Shown here: positions 47,109 through 58,920 of the stretch, piece after piece | How the letters are laid out: the number at the start of each line of letters is the position of its first letter | Position numbering within the stretch: the stretch's first letter is position 1 | Assembly (NCBI RefSeq): GCF_029852145.1 | Contig: NC_079974.1 | Span: forward strand, 1,178,001 to 1,242,000 | Direction of reading: 5' to 3' | Length of the DNA stretch: 64,000 nucleotides | Origin: Microplitis mediator | Lineage: Eukaryota > Arthropoda > Insecta > Hymenoptera > Braconidae | Notes under the pieces: generated by a model | Told to the model about the DNA's origin: nothing | Seen by the model: the letters and a program-made list of their open reading frames with translations, nothing else | Databases searched by the model: none | Program-made: the position numbers and the translations under genes

Positions 47109-47188
47109 GTAACTTTTCATTATAAAATCACATTTTTTCTTATTATTTATCACTATAAAGAATGATCCGGAAATATTTTTTCACCATA

Positions 47189-47914
47189 CACGGAAAAAAA
47201 ATTCTAGTTAAATTTACAATGCTAACATCGTAATATGTCCTATTAATTATTGTATTGGTGGACTAGACTTTTCACATCGTAATTTTTACGATGTAGGGTT
47301 GGAAATTTCATTTAAGAAATAATACTTCAGACAAACAATACGAAGTCTTAAGCTCTTTAATATAAATTACGATGTAACATCGTAAAATTTGAAGAGAAAT
47401 TTTAAATAAAAGATTAAAATAATAATCGTTCGGCAGTTGGATTCGAACCCGAGTCCTTTCGAGTGCGAAGTGTCCGACGCCTTGGACCACTCGGCCACTG
47501 AAGGGCCTACACTATATGTTGTTTTTAAGATCCATATAAACGACTTGCGGAGGACCCAGTTACTATTTAAAAAGTACGATGTAACGTCGTACTTTTTATA
47601 GCTTCCATCGTATTATAACAGAGGCAGCACTGTAATACTTATTTTGTTAAAAAGTAAATAGAAATATTAAATGTACGAATAAATATAGTTTTTAAAGTGT
47701 AATTTTTATTTATTTTTTTTTACGATGTTAAATTGTAATTTTTGCAGTAATTTTTAATCCTAAAAGTCTTTGTTAAAATTACGATGTTAAATAGTAAAAA
47801 ATATAACCCACATAATAAATTTTGAAATAAAACATCTAAAAATTGACATTAATAAAAGTCTAGTCCGTGATTACGATGTTAACATCGTAAATTTTGCAGA
47901 ATTTTTTTTCCGTG
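47189..47914 (-). mobile_element. tRNA-bearing CACGG MITE, copy 3 (TA duplication)
   Basis: Near-identical to 9472-10198, same orientation, TA on both sides. It begins 80 nt after the last dynein exon. Confidence 0.85.
47428..47507 (-). other. tRNA(Ser/Leu)-like segment, copy 3
   Basis: Identical 80-nt tRNA-like segment to copies 1 and 2 as far as I compared, with perfect boxes A and B. Confidence 0.65.
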
Positions 47915-48461
47915 TACCTGCACTGAAAATTAAAACTTCTGCCCTATTTAGAGGAAAGAAATTCATTCTTCCCTTTTATTAGAAAACAAACGATAAAAAT
48001 TAGCGCGTGCGCCATTCTTCTCGCAAACAGAGGCAAAAATTTTTAATTTTTAAATACAGATCTGGTAAAAGAAAGCATACACACTACGGAGGAAGGTAGG
48101 ACGACCCTTTTCGCGTGTTTGCCAACCCTGCCCTCGGCCCGCGGGTTGGAATCTCCTACTTTTCGCCCTGGGTGTGTAATATACGATTTTCGATCCCTGT
48201 CTATACACAAACAGACTTTGAAAGTCTTATTTCACTATAAATATACAGTGAAAAATATTGTGTATCTGTGTTAGAAACGGTCCGTGTTAAAGTTTTTCTT
48301 ATTCGCCTTTCATATAAGGTATAGTATTATAATACAAGAATGTTGAAATACTTTACGTATATATTCCCGTTTCTTTGTGTGCATTGTTAGAAAACTTATA
48401 ATGGCTCAAGAAATATTTCCTTGGGCGAAGAATTTATTTCTGAAGAGAGGCCAATGATCTT
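47915..48461. other. Intergenic or intron sequence, nothing recognised
   Basis: A GC-richer patch at 48,090-48,160 (CCCTCGGCCCGCGGGTTGG) is unlike the surroundings but has no open frame of note. From about 48,400 the second copy of the 2536-3289 element family begins. Confidence 0.4.
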
Positions 48462-49528
48462 CACGGAAAAAATAGATAGGAATGGTTACTGTGCTACACA
48501 AGAATGATTGTAAAGTATGTAAAAATTAATCTTAGCACATTACTATTTCTCGTTATAACCCTAGCAGCAATTTAGTAACAGCCTTATGCCAGTATGGATT
48601 AAGATACTTTAGAAAGATTTCAGATCAAGAATTGTAAAAGAATTGGTCCAGATTGTTGAACAAAATTATTGGTCAAGCCTTGAGCCGGACTGTGGTCAGA
48701 ATTTGTCAAGAATTTAACCAGAAATCTGGGGCCATCTATTGCTAAACTTTGGGACTATCCTATAGAGTAGTCACGTGTCTGAGTGCTGTTTACAACATTA
48801 GTTCCCGGTAAGCAGTAGTCAGACATGTGACTGAAAGCAACAGTTCCTGTCCAGCACAGGAATGGTTACTATGCTGAACGACAATGGAACCCATTTGTCC
48901 GGGGAGTCTTTCGCATCTCCACACAGGACCTATACCTATATTATATAGTAACACATCGACTGTTGAAAGGAACCTGTATTATCTGGAAAGCGAATGGTGA
49001 CTATGAACACGATAACCAGTCATGTTTTCGACATAACCCTGATAGCCAGAGTTTCTGATCAGAAAGTTGGTGTACTTGAGTTGCGACCAACTTGACGACA
49101 ACTTTCAGCTTGTGTAACTGTTGCCGACAACTTGGCTACAAGTTGCTCAGCAACTTGGCGACAACCTACTGCCGCAACCTATCACCAAGTTTCTGAGCAA
49201 CTTGTAGCCAAGTTGTCGGAAACAGTTACACGAGCTGAAAGTTGTCGACAAGTTGCTCGGAAAGTTGCCGTCAACTTATGGAAATGCTGACTTTTGTGGC
49301 CAACTTGGCGACTGGTTGCGGCAGAAGATTGTCGACAAGTTGCGGGCAACTTGGCTATCAGGATGTGTAACATAGTAATGGTTGCTATGTTGGATTGTAC
49401 TCAGTCGTATGTAAAAACGACCCATTCCTATTATAACGAGAACTAGTAATGTGCTAAGATTATTTTTTACATAGTATACGATCATTCTTGTGTAGCACAG
49501 TAACCATTCCTATATATTTTTTTCCGGG
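48462..49528. mobile_element. CACGGAAAAAATAGATAGG-ended element (TT duplication)
   Basis: Left CACGGAAAAAATAGATAGG, right CCTATATATTTTTTTCCGGG (last base pair mutated), TT on both sides. It interrupts a second copy of the element family at 2536-3289. The matching uninterrupted sequence there reads CAATTGTCTTGCTTCAAG after reverse-complementing. Confidence 0.75.
49037..49362. mobile_element. CCCTGATAGCCA-ended element, copy 1
   Basis: CCCTGATAGCCAGAG and TTGGCTATCAGGA ends; the interior is CAACTTGGCGACAA/TTGTCGCCAAGTTG palindromes. Nested in 48462-49528. Confidence 0.6.
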
Positions 49529-49674
49529 TTGCTTCAAGAAAATTCTTGGTTTGATTTAGATTTTCTTTGCTCTAAAGATTTTATATCTTCGATGGATAAC
49601 TCTCGTGTCTTGACCCAAAACTATATTATCTTCAATCGATACTATCGAATTCTTCAAGCAAAGCCACTTCCCTA

Positions 49675-50012
49675 CCCTGATAGCCAAGTTGCCCGCAACT
49701 TGCCGACAATCTACTGCCGCAACCTGTCGCCAAGTTGGCCGCAAAAGTCAGCATTTCCATAAGTTGACGACAACTTTCCGAGCAACTTGTCGACAACTTT
49801 CAGCTCGGGTAACTGTTGCCGACAACTTGGCTACAAGTTGCTCAGAAACTTGGTGACAGGTTGCGACAGTAGATTGTCGCCAAGTTGCTGAGTAACTTGT
49901 AGCCAAGTTGTCGGCAACAATTACACGAGCTGAAAGTTGTCGACAAGTTGTCGTCAAGTTGGTCACAACTCAGGTACACCAACTTTCTGATCAGAAACTC
50001 TGGCTATCAGGG
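49675..50012. mobile_element. CCCTGATAGCCA-ended element, copy 2
   Basis: CCCTGATAGCCAAGTT and CTGGCTATCAGGG, TA on both sides, same interior palindromes. More degraded members continue to about 51,085 (CTGATAGCCAGAC at 50,704 and CCCTGATAGCC at 51,079). Confidence 0.65.
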
Positions 50013-52128
50013 TAATAGCCAAGTTGGCCGCAAATTGGCGACAATCTACTGCCGTAACCTGTCGCCAAGTTGGCCGCAAAAGTTGACATTTCCATAAGTT
50101 GATGGCAACTTTCAGCTTTTGTAACTGGTAACTAAAAGTTGACAACATGTTTCTCAGAAAATTGACGATAGGTTGTCGATAGATTGTCGACAATGTTCTG
50201 GGAAAGTTGGTAGCAACTTGTATTCAACAGTTACAAAAGCTGAAAGTTGTTGAAAAGTTGCAGTCAACTTGATCGCATTTAATTAACATCAACTTTTTAA
50301 CCAGGTATCAGGGGAGTTTTGGACTTTTCCAGTTGAGCGCAACCAATATAGTCAAATTAAAGCATGTACTTCACGTATACGTGAGATCAAAAATAGACTT
50401 TGATGAGAACTCTCTAGATGACCAACATTTTAACTCAAAAATTGATATTAAACATTTGACAACACGATGACCTCTAGTACACATTAAATTTCACTTCAAG
50501 TTTTTCCTCTCTCTCATGTAAAATTACAAATAAACTTGATGTAAACTAGCAGCTTTAATTTTACGTCAAATTTATATGCTATGATACGTATATGAGAACT
50601 AAAAAGTTGAACTGAAATTTTTTATATACTCTGTATGTCATCGAGATGTCAAAAGTTTAATTTCAATTTCTGAGCTGAAACTCTGGTTTCCTGAGATTCA
50701 CTCCTGATAGCCAGACTTTCTGATCAAAAAGTTGGTGTGCAGTAGTTGCAAGCAACTTGACGAAAAGTTGTTGACAACTTTCAGCTTTTGTAACTGTTGG
50801 CTACTGCCAACTATCTGAGAAAGTTGGCGCCAGTGAGCTCCCGCAAGCTGAAGGCAACTTTCCGTCAACTAATGGAATGCCAACTTCTGCCAGAAACTTT
50901 CTCAGAAAGATGTCATCAAATTATGGAAATGCCAATTTTTGCGGCCAACTTGGCGACAAACTACTGCAGAAAGCTGTCGCCAGTTTGCTGCCAACTTGAT
51001 CAGTGACTTTACATTAAAACTCTGATGGTAAGTGATCATATATTGAGAATTTAGGGTTCAGTTTTGCCAGAAATCTACCCTGATAGCCAATTTGGAACAA
51101 ACATTTTAGAAACCATAATTAATGTAAGACAACCATTATTTCGATTTTTCCAATTTTTAAACAGCCGTAATTAATAAGAGAATTGGTTTTATTGGAAATT
51201 ATTTTTATTCTTTATCAAACCGCCAAGGAGTAGAATCATTTTATAAAAAAATTTCAGACAGAAGTCATTTTACACCCGAAAGTAGGCGGAGCCCACTTCT
51301 AGACCATTACCTTCCGGTTATTTTGACGCCTGAATAATTTGTCGTGAGCATGTTTTGTTCGCGGTTATTTTGTTGTGTAGTTATTTTGTCTACGGGTATT
51401 TGGTTACAGAACCATTCACCCCGTATGTGGTGTGATTTTTTTTTTAAAAAACCCTGGAACTCCGAGTTACGGAGTAAATTTTCTTTGGATTGAAGTAAAA
51501 TCTGTATACATCTTAAATACAAATGACTTTTTTCCATGGTTGTATTTAAATCTTACTTAGAAATTTACAATGAATGGGTTAAAAATCGTTAGTTGAAACG
51601 AGAGTGCAATATCGTGAATGTAAATTTTAATCTTCTTTTCGTGGAACAATTACTCTTCGAGCTCAAAAATATAACTTTCGTGTCATTTTGAGCTCCCTGA
51701 GCTCAATAGCCTAATAAAGGTTTAATAAGACACTATTTTTTGAATTTTCAAACCGCAACAACTTTAAGTTTAGATTAAGCGAATGAGGAATTTCGAAGTA
51801 ATTCCGAAAAAACCCTTTTTTTGGTTTTCTTTCGACAGCGATAACTCACGAACGAATCAACCAATTTCGACCGGGCCAGCGACGATCGACGTGATTTTTT
51901 TATGTTAAGATCCGATTAGTTTTTGGAATCGATCGGTAAAGCCGTTTAACAGTTATTCCAAAAAAACCACATTTGAAAAAATTTTTTTTTGTAGTTTTTT
52001 TGAGATTTCCCAAAATCTACCCGTTCGAATCGGTCCAAATTGTATTAAAATTCTAAGTTTAGCCAAACCCTTTCGAATGGCGCCAACCGCAATGAAATCG
52101 GTCGAGCCGTTCAAAAGATATAAGAGGG
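50013..52128. other. Repeat-derived stretch without genes
   Basis: 50,013-51,090 is degraded CAACTT-repeat material, interrupted by an unassigned AT-rich block at 50,310-50,700. 51,090-51,650 shows nothing I recognise. From 51,655 the AACTTCCCGCT family resumes. Confidence 0.45.
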
Positions 52129-52140
52129 TTACACACACAC

Positions 52141-52206
<66 letters not shown>
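52129..52206. repeat. (AC)n microsatellite
   Basis: About 78 nt of near-pure AC repeat. The open frames across it are artefacts. Confidence 0.95.
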
Positions 52207-52209
<3 letters not shown>

Positions 52210-52211
52210 TA

Positions 52212-52953
52212 GGGGAGGGTGGGGCAGAGCGGCCCCCCTGAAATTTTGACCAAAAAAAAAATTTTTTTTTTTTTCGACTAATTACTATAAATCCGATATG
52301 TTTGCGCATTTTTACCCCTACGCATGACATTTGGGGCAAAATGGACAAGCCCAAAATTTTGAAAAAGTGATTTTTTCATATTTTTATCGTCAAATTAAAA
52401 AAAAATTATTATAATTCCACATTTCTAGCCCTACGCATAACACCTGGGGCAAAATGGACCAGCCGAAACTTCCGAAAAAATTATTTTTTCATATTTTTCG
52501 GCCGTTTCTCTATATAAGAGGCAAATTTGGTCACTAAAAATTTATAAAAATTAAATTCTTTTTTTTAGTTGATAAATTTTTGAAATAAAGTAAAATTATA
52601 GAATTGATTTTTTTTTTATTAAATAACAATTAGTATTTAAGGTAATCGAGAGTGAACGATTTTTTACGCTTTAAAAAATTTTTTTCGAGTAATATAAAAC
52701 CAAAAATAGTTGTCAAGAGAAAGAAATACATTCTTAATGATGAAAACAATTTAAAAAAAAAAAAAACGAAAAAAAAAATTTTTTTTATCACTTTTTGAAG
52801 GGGGGCCGCTCTGCCCACAAAAAAAAATTTTCAGAATTTTGGCAAAATGTCCATAAATTTGTTCGAAATAGGACAAAAGTAAAGTGATCTTATGGTTGAA
52901 AGCCACAAAAAATAATAATTGGCTTAGGGGGGCCGCTCTGCCCCACCCTCCCC
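52212..52953. mobile_element. GGGGAGGGTGGGGCAGAG-ended element, copy 2
   Basis: TA on both sides; inserted next to the AC microsatellite inside an AACTTCCCGCT-family repeat. Nearly identical to 11822-12565, inverted relative to it. Confidence 0.8.
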
Positions 52954-53286
52954 TACATACCTACATACAGACATCATCGCGAAAACATCGGGAAGCTTCT
53001 TAGGACCTCAAAACGTCGAGATCTGATGAGAACTCGATTCTCGAAAAACGGGGTAAAACCAAGAACTTCCCGATTTTTGAAAATTTTGAATTTTCTTAGC
53101 GGGAAGTTAAAAATTGTAACGAAAAATTCTTTTTTTTTTTTAATTGTGATAAATTAAAAGAATTCATTATTTTAGGCTTTTTTAGGTCAATGGTATCAAT
53201 CTTGGGTAAAATGAATCAGAACGAATTTAATTGAACTGAACAATTTAACAAAAAGTTGAATTATATAGCTTATAAAAAATTGAAAA

Positions 53287-54879
53287 CACGGAAAGAAAAT
53301 TATGGGAAGTTTTCCTATGCATTATGGGAATGGTTCCCATAATGGTATGGGAACCATTCCCATAATGGTATGGGAATCATTCCCATATATTATGGGAACC
53401 ATTCCCATAATAGTATGGGAATGATTCCCATACCATTATGGGAATGGTTCCCATAATGATATGGGAATGGTCCCCATAATGGTATGGGAATCATTCCCAT
53501 AATATTATGGGAACCATTCCCATATCATTATGGGAACCATTCCCATAATGGTATGGGAATCATTCCCATACTATTATGGGAATGGTTCCCATATTAGTAT
53601 GGGAACTATTCCTATAGTATTATGGGAACTATTCCCATAATGTTATGGGAACCATCCCTATAATATCATAAAATTTTTTTTTTGCGCAATAGTGTAGAAA
53701 TTTCCCTCGTGATATCGGGAGATTCAAATGAAGCTTCTTCGACGCTATATTTGTATGGAAACACAAAATTTTTTTTGTGTTTCCGGCTAATCAGCACATT
53801 GAATTTATAACGTATACACTATACTTGAATATGATTGGTTGCAGCATCTACGAGCATGCGCAACGAACCGCGAAGAAATTTAAAATTTGAAATTTTTACA
53901 CATAAAGCATGAAGATAAAGTGTGAACTGCTTTTGATTAAATGTTAAAAATGATAATATTAATAAACTGTAAATAATTATGATCCTGAAGTTAGCAGACA
54001 ATTAAAGATTTTTGGATTTTTTTTTTTCAACAAATCAATCACAAAAAAATAAAAAATAATAATATGCACATGTAGAAAATTTAAAAAACTACAGGTGCAA
54101 TGTTTTAAAATATTTTTTTTTTTATAATTTATTGTTTAAAAAAAAAATCCAAAAATTATTAGACGTCGGCTAACTTCAGTATCATGTCAAATTAAAATTA
54201 ATATAAACTTTTTGAGAATTTATACAAAAAATTTCAATTTTTGAAAATTTGAGATTTTATCAAAATTTAAATTTTTATTTCCAAAATTTGAATTTTTGTT
54301 TTTATGTTTAATAATATTTCTGTGTATTGTAGAAGTGATTACCACACTTTTCTTTAAATTAATTTTTTCATGATAATATGGGAACCATTCCCATAATATT
54401 ATAGGAATGGTTCCCATAATGATATGGGAATGGTTCCCATAATATTATGGGAATGATTCCCATAATGGTATAGGAACCATTCCAATTGCATTATGGGAAT
54501 CATTCCCATAATATTATGGGAATAGTTCCCATACTATTATAGGAACCATTCCCATAATATTATGGGAATGGTTCCTATAATTTATGGGAATGGTTCCTAT
54601 AAATTATAGGAACCATTCCCATAAATTATAGGAATGATTCCCATAATATTATAGAAAGTATTCCTATAAATTATAGGAACCATTCCTATAATTATAGGAA
54701 CCATTCCTATAGTGTTATGGGTATCATTCCCATAATTATAGGAACTGTTCCTATAATTATGGGAAACATTCCTATAATTATAGGAACCGCTCCCATAATT
54801 TATGGTCGTAATTCCTATGATGGTATAGGAAAAAATTTCACAAAATTATGGGAACCGCTGCCATAATTTTCTTTCCGTG
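53287..54879. mobile_element. CACGGAAAGAAAATTATGG MITE, copy 5 (AA flanks)
   Basis: Same ends as the other copies but AA on both sides. The core region (about 53,665-54,375) is 500 nt longer than elsewhere and includes unrelated AT-rich sequence, so it probably carries a further insertion. Confidence 0.85.
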
Positions 54880-55326
54880 AACACAGTTTTTTGACATTAA
54901 AACAGTAATAATTATATTATTAATTATTGATCAGGGTATCCTATGCACCCGGGCAGAAACCATCAAATTCGTTTATTTTCCGTCTATTTCGAATGAATCA
55001 GTCGAAATTTTTCAAAAAATCGAAAAAAAAAATTTTTTTCTGAGGCACTACGGCACGACGAATTTCAGTGGATAAAAAAACTATTTCTGGGGGCGTACAT
55101 GTGATGTATGTACAAGTGCGCGCGTGTGTGCGCGTGTGTATCCGTGCGTGAGTGTACATGTGTGCACGCCTGTGTGTGCGTGCGAGCGCGAGTGTGTCTG
55201 TGTGTACGTAACTGATACTAAAAACAACGGTAATAGCTACCGAACTAATCAGGAACGGCTACCGATTATGTTTTTCCGTATGAGTTAATAAATTTTTCTG
55301 TCGAGGACTAAAAATTGAATTAATTT
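54880..55326. other. 3' flank of receptor gene A
   Basis: Contains a GT/GC-rich simple stretch at 55,095-55,205. From 55,288 leftwards-reading sequence matches the 3' flank of gene B near 60,390-60,445. Confidence 0.5.
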
Positions 55327-58213
55327 TTATTTATTGACGAAAATCTTATTAACTTTTTTATTTAACGCCCAATTTCTTTGAGTCGTAAACACGTTTAATC
55401 TACGAGCAAAATCTTTTGAAAAAACGTGTGTGTCAAGATCAATGGAGTCAAGTTCACTATAATCGATAATACAAGCGGTGGAAGCATTTTTCCGCACATT
55501 TTCCAGGCAGTGAGAATATTCAGCCTCATTTAAGTAATGCACATATTTTTCAAAAGACTCGTCATCCCATAGATTACTGCTCCTTAATTCTAGGTCGATG
55601 TCCGATGAATAACTGAAATAAATGTGGTAATTGTTGTCCCGCAAGGCCTTGAGGGGTTCGATATTTTCATGGCCTGGACGAGATAAAATAGAAACTAGCT
55701 GACCCTGCAGCGTTGGATTAAAAATCGAAATAAACAGAGTCGCGCTCAGGAAAGTGATGCGCATCGTCAGCTTGTCGATGGGAGTCATCATCCCCATGTT
55801 TAATATCAGGGCCAAAAGATCTAAGACAGCTGCACTGAAATCGTACTGGTTGTTAAGAAAAATCATTACAAATGTAAACACCAAAATCAGTGATAACATT
55901 ATTATATTTTGATAAGTGAAGAAATCATCGACTACTTGGCTGAAAGTCGGTATGGTGTTGTGCTTTTGAGTTATTATCACATAACCACCTTGCAGATAGA
56001 AAGGAATTATATTATCGTATCTATACGGCACCTCATTGAGGATTTGGTGATCACCTATCATTACGTTATCAAATGTGTTTTGTAATGGTACGTTATCAAT
56101 AGGCGTAACATTAATGGCTGAAAATATCACCTGATAAAATAATTTCGTTCTATTAAACGCTATACGATTGTACCCTAATTGAAGTTTGTAGTTTTCTATA
56201 GGTGCAGTTTTGTCAAAATTAACACTCGAACAAGTCTCTTTATCTAAAACAAAAAAATAAATGTTTCATGAATTAGTCATTCTAACCAATCGGATATAAA
56301 TCATCATAGTTCTACACGGAAAAAAATTAATCGTGAATGCAACATGATGCAGTCTTGGTAAATAAACATGATGAAATCATGTTGCATTTACATGATTTGT
56401 CATGTTTCGGCTACATGATAATCATGTTGCGGTAACATGAGAAAATCATGTTGCATTCACATGATTTGTCATGTTGCATTCACATGATAATCATGTTGCG
56501 GTAACATGAGAAAATCATGTGGCATTCGCATGATTTGTCATGTTGCATTCACATGATAATCATGTTGCGGTAATATGATAATCATGTTGCGGTAATATGA
56601 GAAAAATCATGTTGCATTCACATGATTTGTTATGTTGCACTCACATGATTTGTCATGTTGCATTCACATGATAATCATGTTGCGGTAACGTGAGAAAATC
56701 ATGTGGCATTCATATGATTTGTCATGTTGCATTCACATGATTTGTCATGTTTCGGCTACATGAAAGTCATGTTGCTGCCACATATTGCCATGTAGCCGAA
56801 ACATGACAAATCATGTGAATGCAACATGATCTTCTCATGTTACCGCAACATGATTATCATGTGAATGCAACATGACAAATCATGTGAATGCAACATAATT
56901 TTCCTCATGTTACCGCAACATGATTATCATGTAGCCGAAACATGACAAATCATGTGAATGCAACATGATCTTCTCATGTTACCGCAACATGATTATCATG
57001 TGAATGCAACATGACAAATCATGTGAATGCAACATGATTTTCTCATGTTACCGCAACATGATTATCATGTAGCCGAAACATGACAAATCATGTGAATGCA
57101 ACATGATCTTCTCATGTTACCGCAACATGATTATCATGTGAATGCAACATGACAAATCATGTGAATGCAACATGATTTTTCTCATGTTACCGCAACATGA
57201 TTATCATGTGAATGCAACATGATTTTCTCATGTTACCGCAACATGATTATCATGTAGCCGAAACATGACAAATCATGTGAATGCAACATGATTTTCTCAT
57301 GTTACCGCAACATGACTATCATGTAGCCGAAACATGACAAATCATGTGAATGCAACATGATTTCATCATGTTTATTTACCAAGACTGCATCATGTTGCAT
57401 TCACGATTAATTTTTTACCGTGTATGATTGAGGAAATCAGTTGTAAGACGAATTCCTCAATTAAAACATTGAACCATTATTATAAATTGTTTTACCGTTT
57501 ACGAATGACATTCTGTAGAGTGTCCATGGATCAGGTGGTTTGTCCGGTTCGTTAACTTTCCTCCATGGTTTGGGTGCTCGATCTGCGTACGGATTAAATG
57601 TGTAGACAATCGTATCATTGTTGAATCTGTTTGGACATGTGAAATATGACAACAGCACTTGAGATTTCCACAGACATTTAAGTGTCGCCAATGCATCGCT
57701 GCACCGCTTTCCAACTGCGAAAACGACCCGCTCGCTGTTCCAAGGATCCCACTGGTTGATATCGGTAAGAATATTTTCACTTACATCGAGGGAATCAGCA
57801 GATAAAATATAGCTCGGATATGAATTGTGTCCAATAAATTTTTTCGTTTCTTCTGTATTAACGCTGACATCTGATAGAAATAAATTTTCATCAATTGCAA
57901 GAATAGACGAGTTTATTTGATCATTTTTCTTGATTCCGTAAATGATATTCGTTAAATTAGAACTGACCGCCACCGGGTTCATTCGATCAGGAAAACATAA
58001 CTCCAGTAATTGTAACTGTGCACAATAAACAAGTAAATAATAAACCAATTTTTCTAATGCTATAATTAAAAATTTATTTTAAAAATATTTTACCGTGTGT
58101 GTGTGAGAAATCGAACGGTTGCTTAACACTGAAGGTCCAAGAATTTGAATTTTGTCGCACATAATGACGCGCACACACAATGAACACAAAATAATATATT
58201 TTATCAAATTCAT
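55327..58213 (-). pseudogene. Ionotropic-receptor-like gene A, C-terminally truncated
   Basis: Divergent insect ionotropic receptor (IR), a ligand-gated cation channel of chemosensory neurons related to glutamate receptors. Pieces: signal-peptide exon 58213-58094 (MNLIKYIILCSLCVRVIMC), extracellular exon about 58059-57496 (donor GTAAAA, phase 1) and channel exon 56243-55327. The channel exon has QGGYVIITQKHNTIPTF, a first helix (IIMLSLILVFTFVMIFL), a pore-region helix and LFISIFNPTLQGQLVSILS, the usual F...Y/P..L.S.L post-pore helix. It stops after NWALNKKVNKIFVNK. Its neighbour at 60.6 kb runs about 96 residues further and has the last helix. The junction of the first two pieces is also unsound: the gap is 34 nt and out of phase. 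Probably a recent pseudogene or a damaged allele. Confidence 0.75.
56315..57422. mobile_element. CACGGAAAAAAATTAATCG MITE with CATGATTTGTCATG array
   Basis: CACGGAAAAAAATTAATCG and ATTAATTTTTTACCGTG ends, TA duplicated. The whole element is an inverted array of CATGATTTGTCATGTTGC, CATTCACATGATAATCATG and CGGTAACATGAG units. It sits in the receptor A intron; the paralogous site in gene B (63,880) is empty. Confidence 0.92.
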
Positions 58214-58920
58214 TATAAGTTCTTGAAATTTTTTAAATATTTTAGTAAATTGTTTTACCAAAGCAATAATTATTTATTGGAGTATTGAGTAAAATCAATA
58301 AGTGGATGCTTTCGAAAAACGCGACTGTGCTCTTGGAATTGAGTCTCGTCACTAGCGCAGGAATATCAATAAACAATTTGTGTCGTTGCAAAAGATACGT
58401 GTCCATTCGCGGTTTGAGTGTTACATGTGTTTCCATCTAATTAAGTGCACATATACTCATTATACATTTGCAGTAAGCTTCTACTTCTAAACATCGCAGC
58501 TTTGCGCAAAATCGATCGGCAGAAAAATATTTACTGACCTTCACATTCTACGCAATTTATAAATTCACACTTTAACAGAAAAATAATTATTTCAGATTAT
58601 ACTTTTTATAATTTAATGATTTATTTAAATCATAAATTACAAGAAATCGATACAAGTCAACAAGTAAGAAGTACATAATTTATTTTGTGTGCGTATTCAC
58701 CTTAAAAAAAGTCAACGATTTTTTAAACAGACTCGAGCTTCGATTGAATCGACTCCAAGTCTGACTCAAGTTCTTTCCTAACTGAATTTCCGACAGTTCT
58801 CGAAATAATTCTATTGAGCCCAAGTTTAAAATCACTGACAATTGTTTTTTTATATCGTCAATTACAACAGACAGTTCTGTCTCATTGCAAAAACATTTAT
58901 GTCCATTCAAAAATAAAATT
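58214..58920. other. Region upstream of receptor gene A
   Basis: Would hold the promoter. Several short antisense open frames exist (58,242-58,436; 58,680-58,910) but have no family features. The window gives no clear TATA or initiator. Confidence 0.35.

Noticed and set aside
5137..47507. Functional tRNA genes
   Set aside because: Promoter boxes are good but anticodon and acceptor arms do not pair properly, and the copies lie inside transposons.
52059..52253. Open frames with long Val-Cys runs over the AC microsatellite
   Set aside because: Artefact of a dinucleotide repeat readable in every frame.
58680..58910. 76-residue antisense frame upstream of receptor A
   Set aside because: No family resemblance, no splice context, and it runs into repeat sequence at its 5' side.
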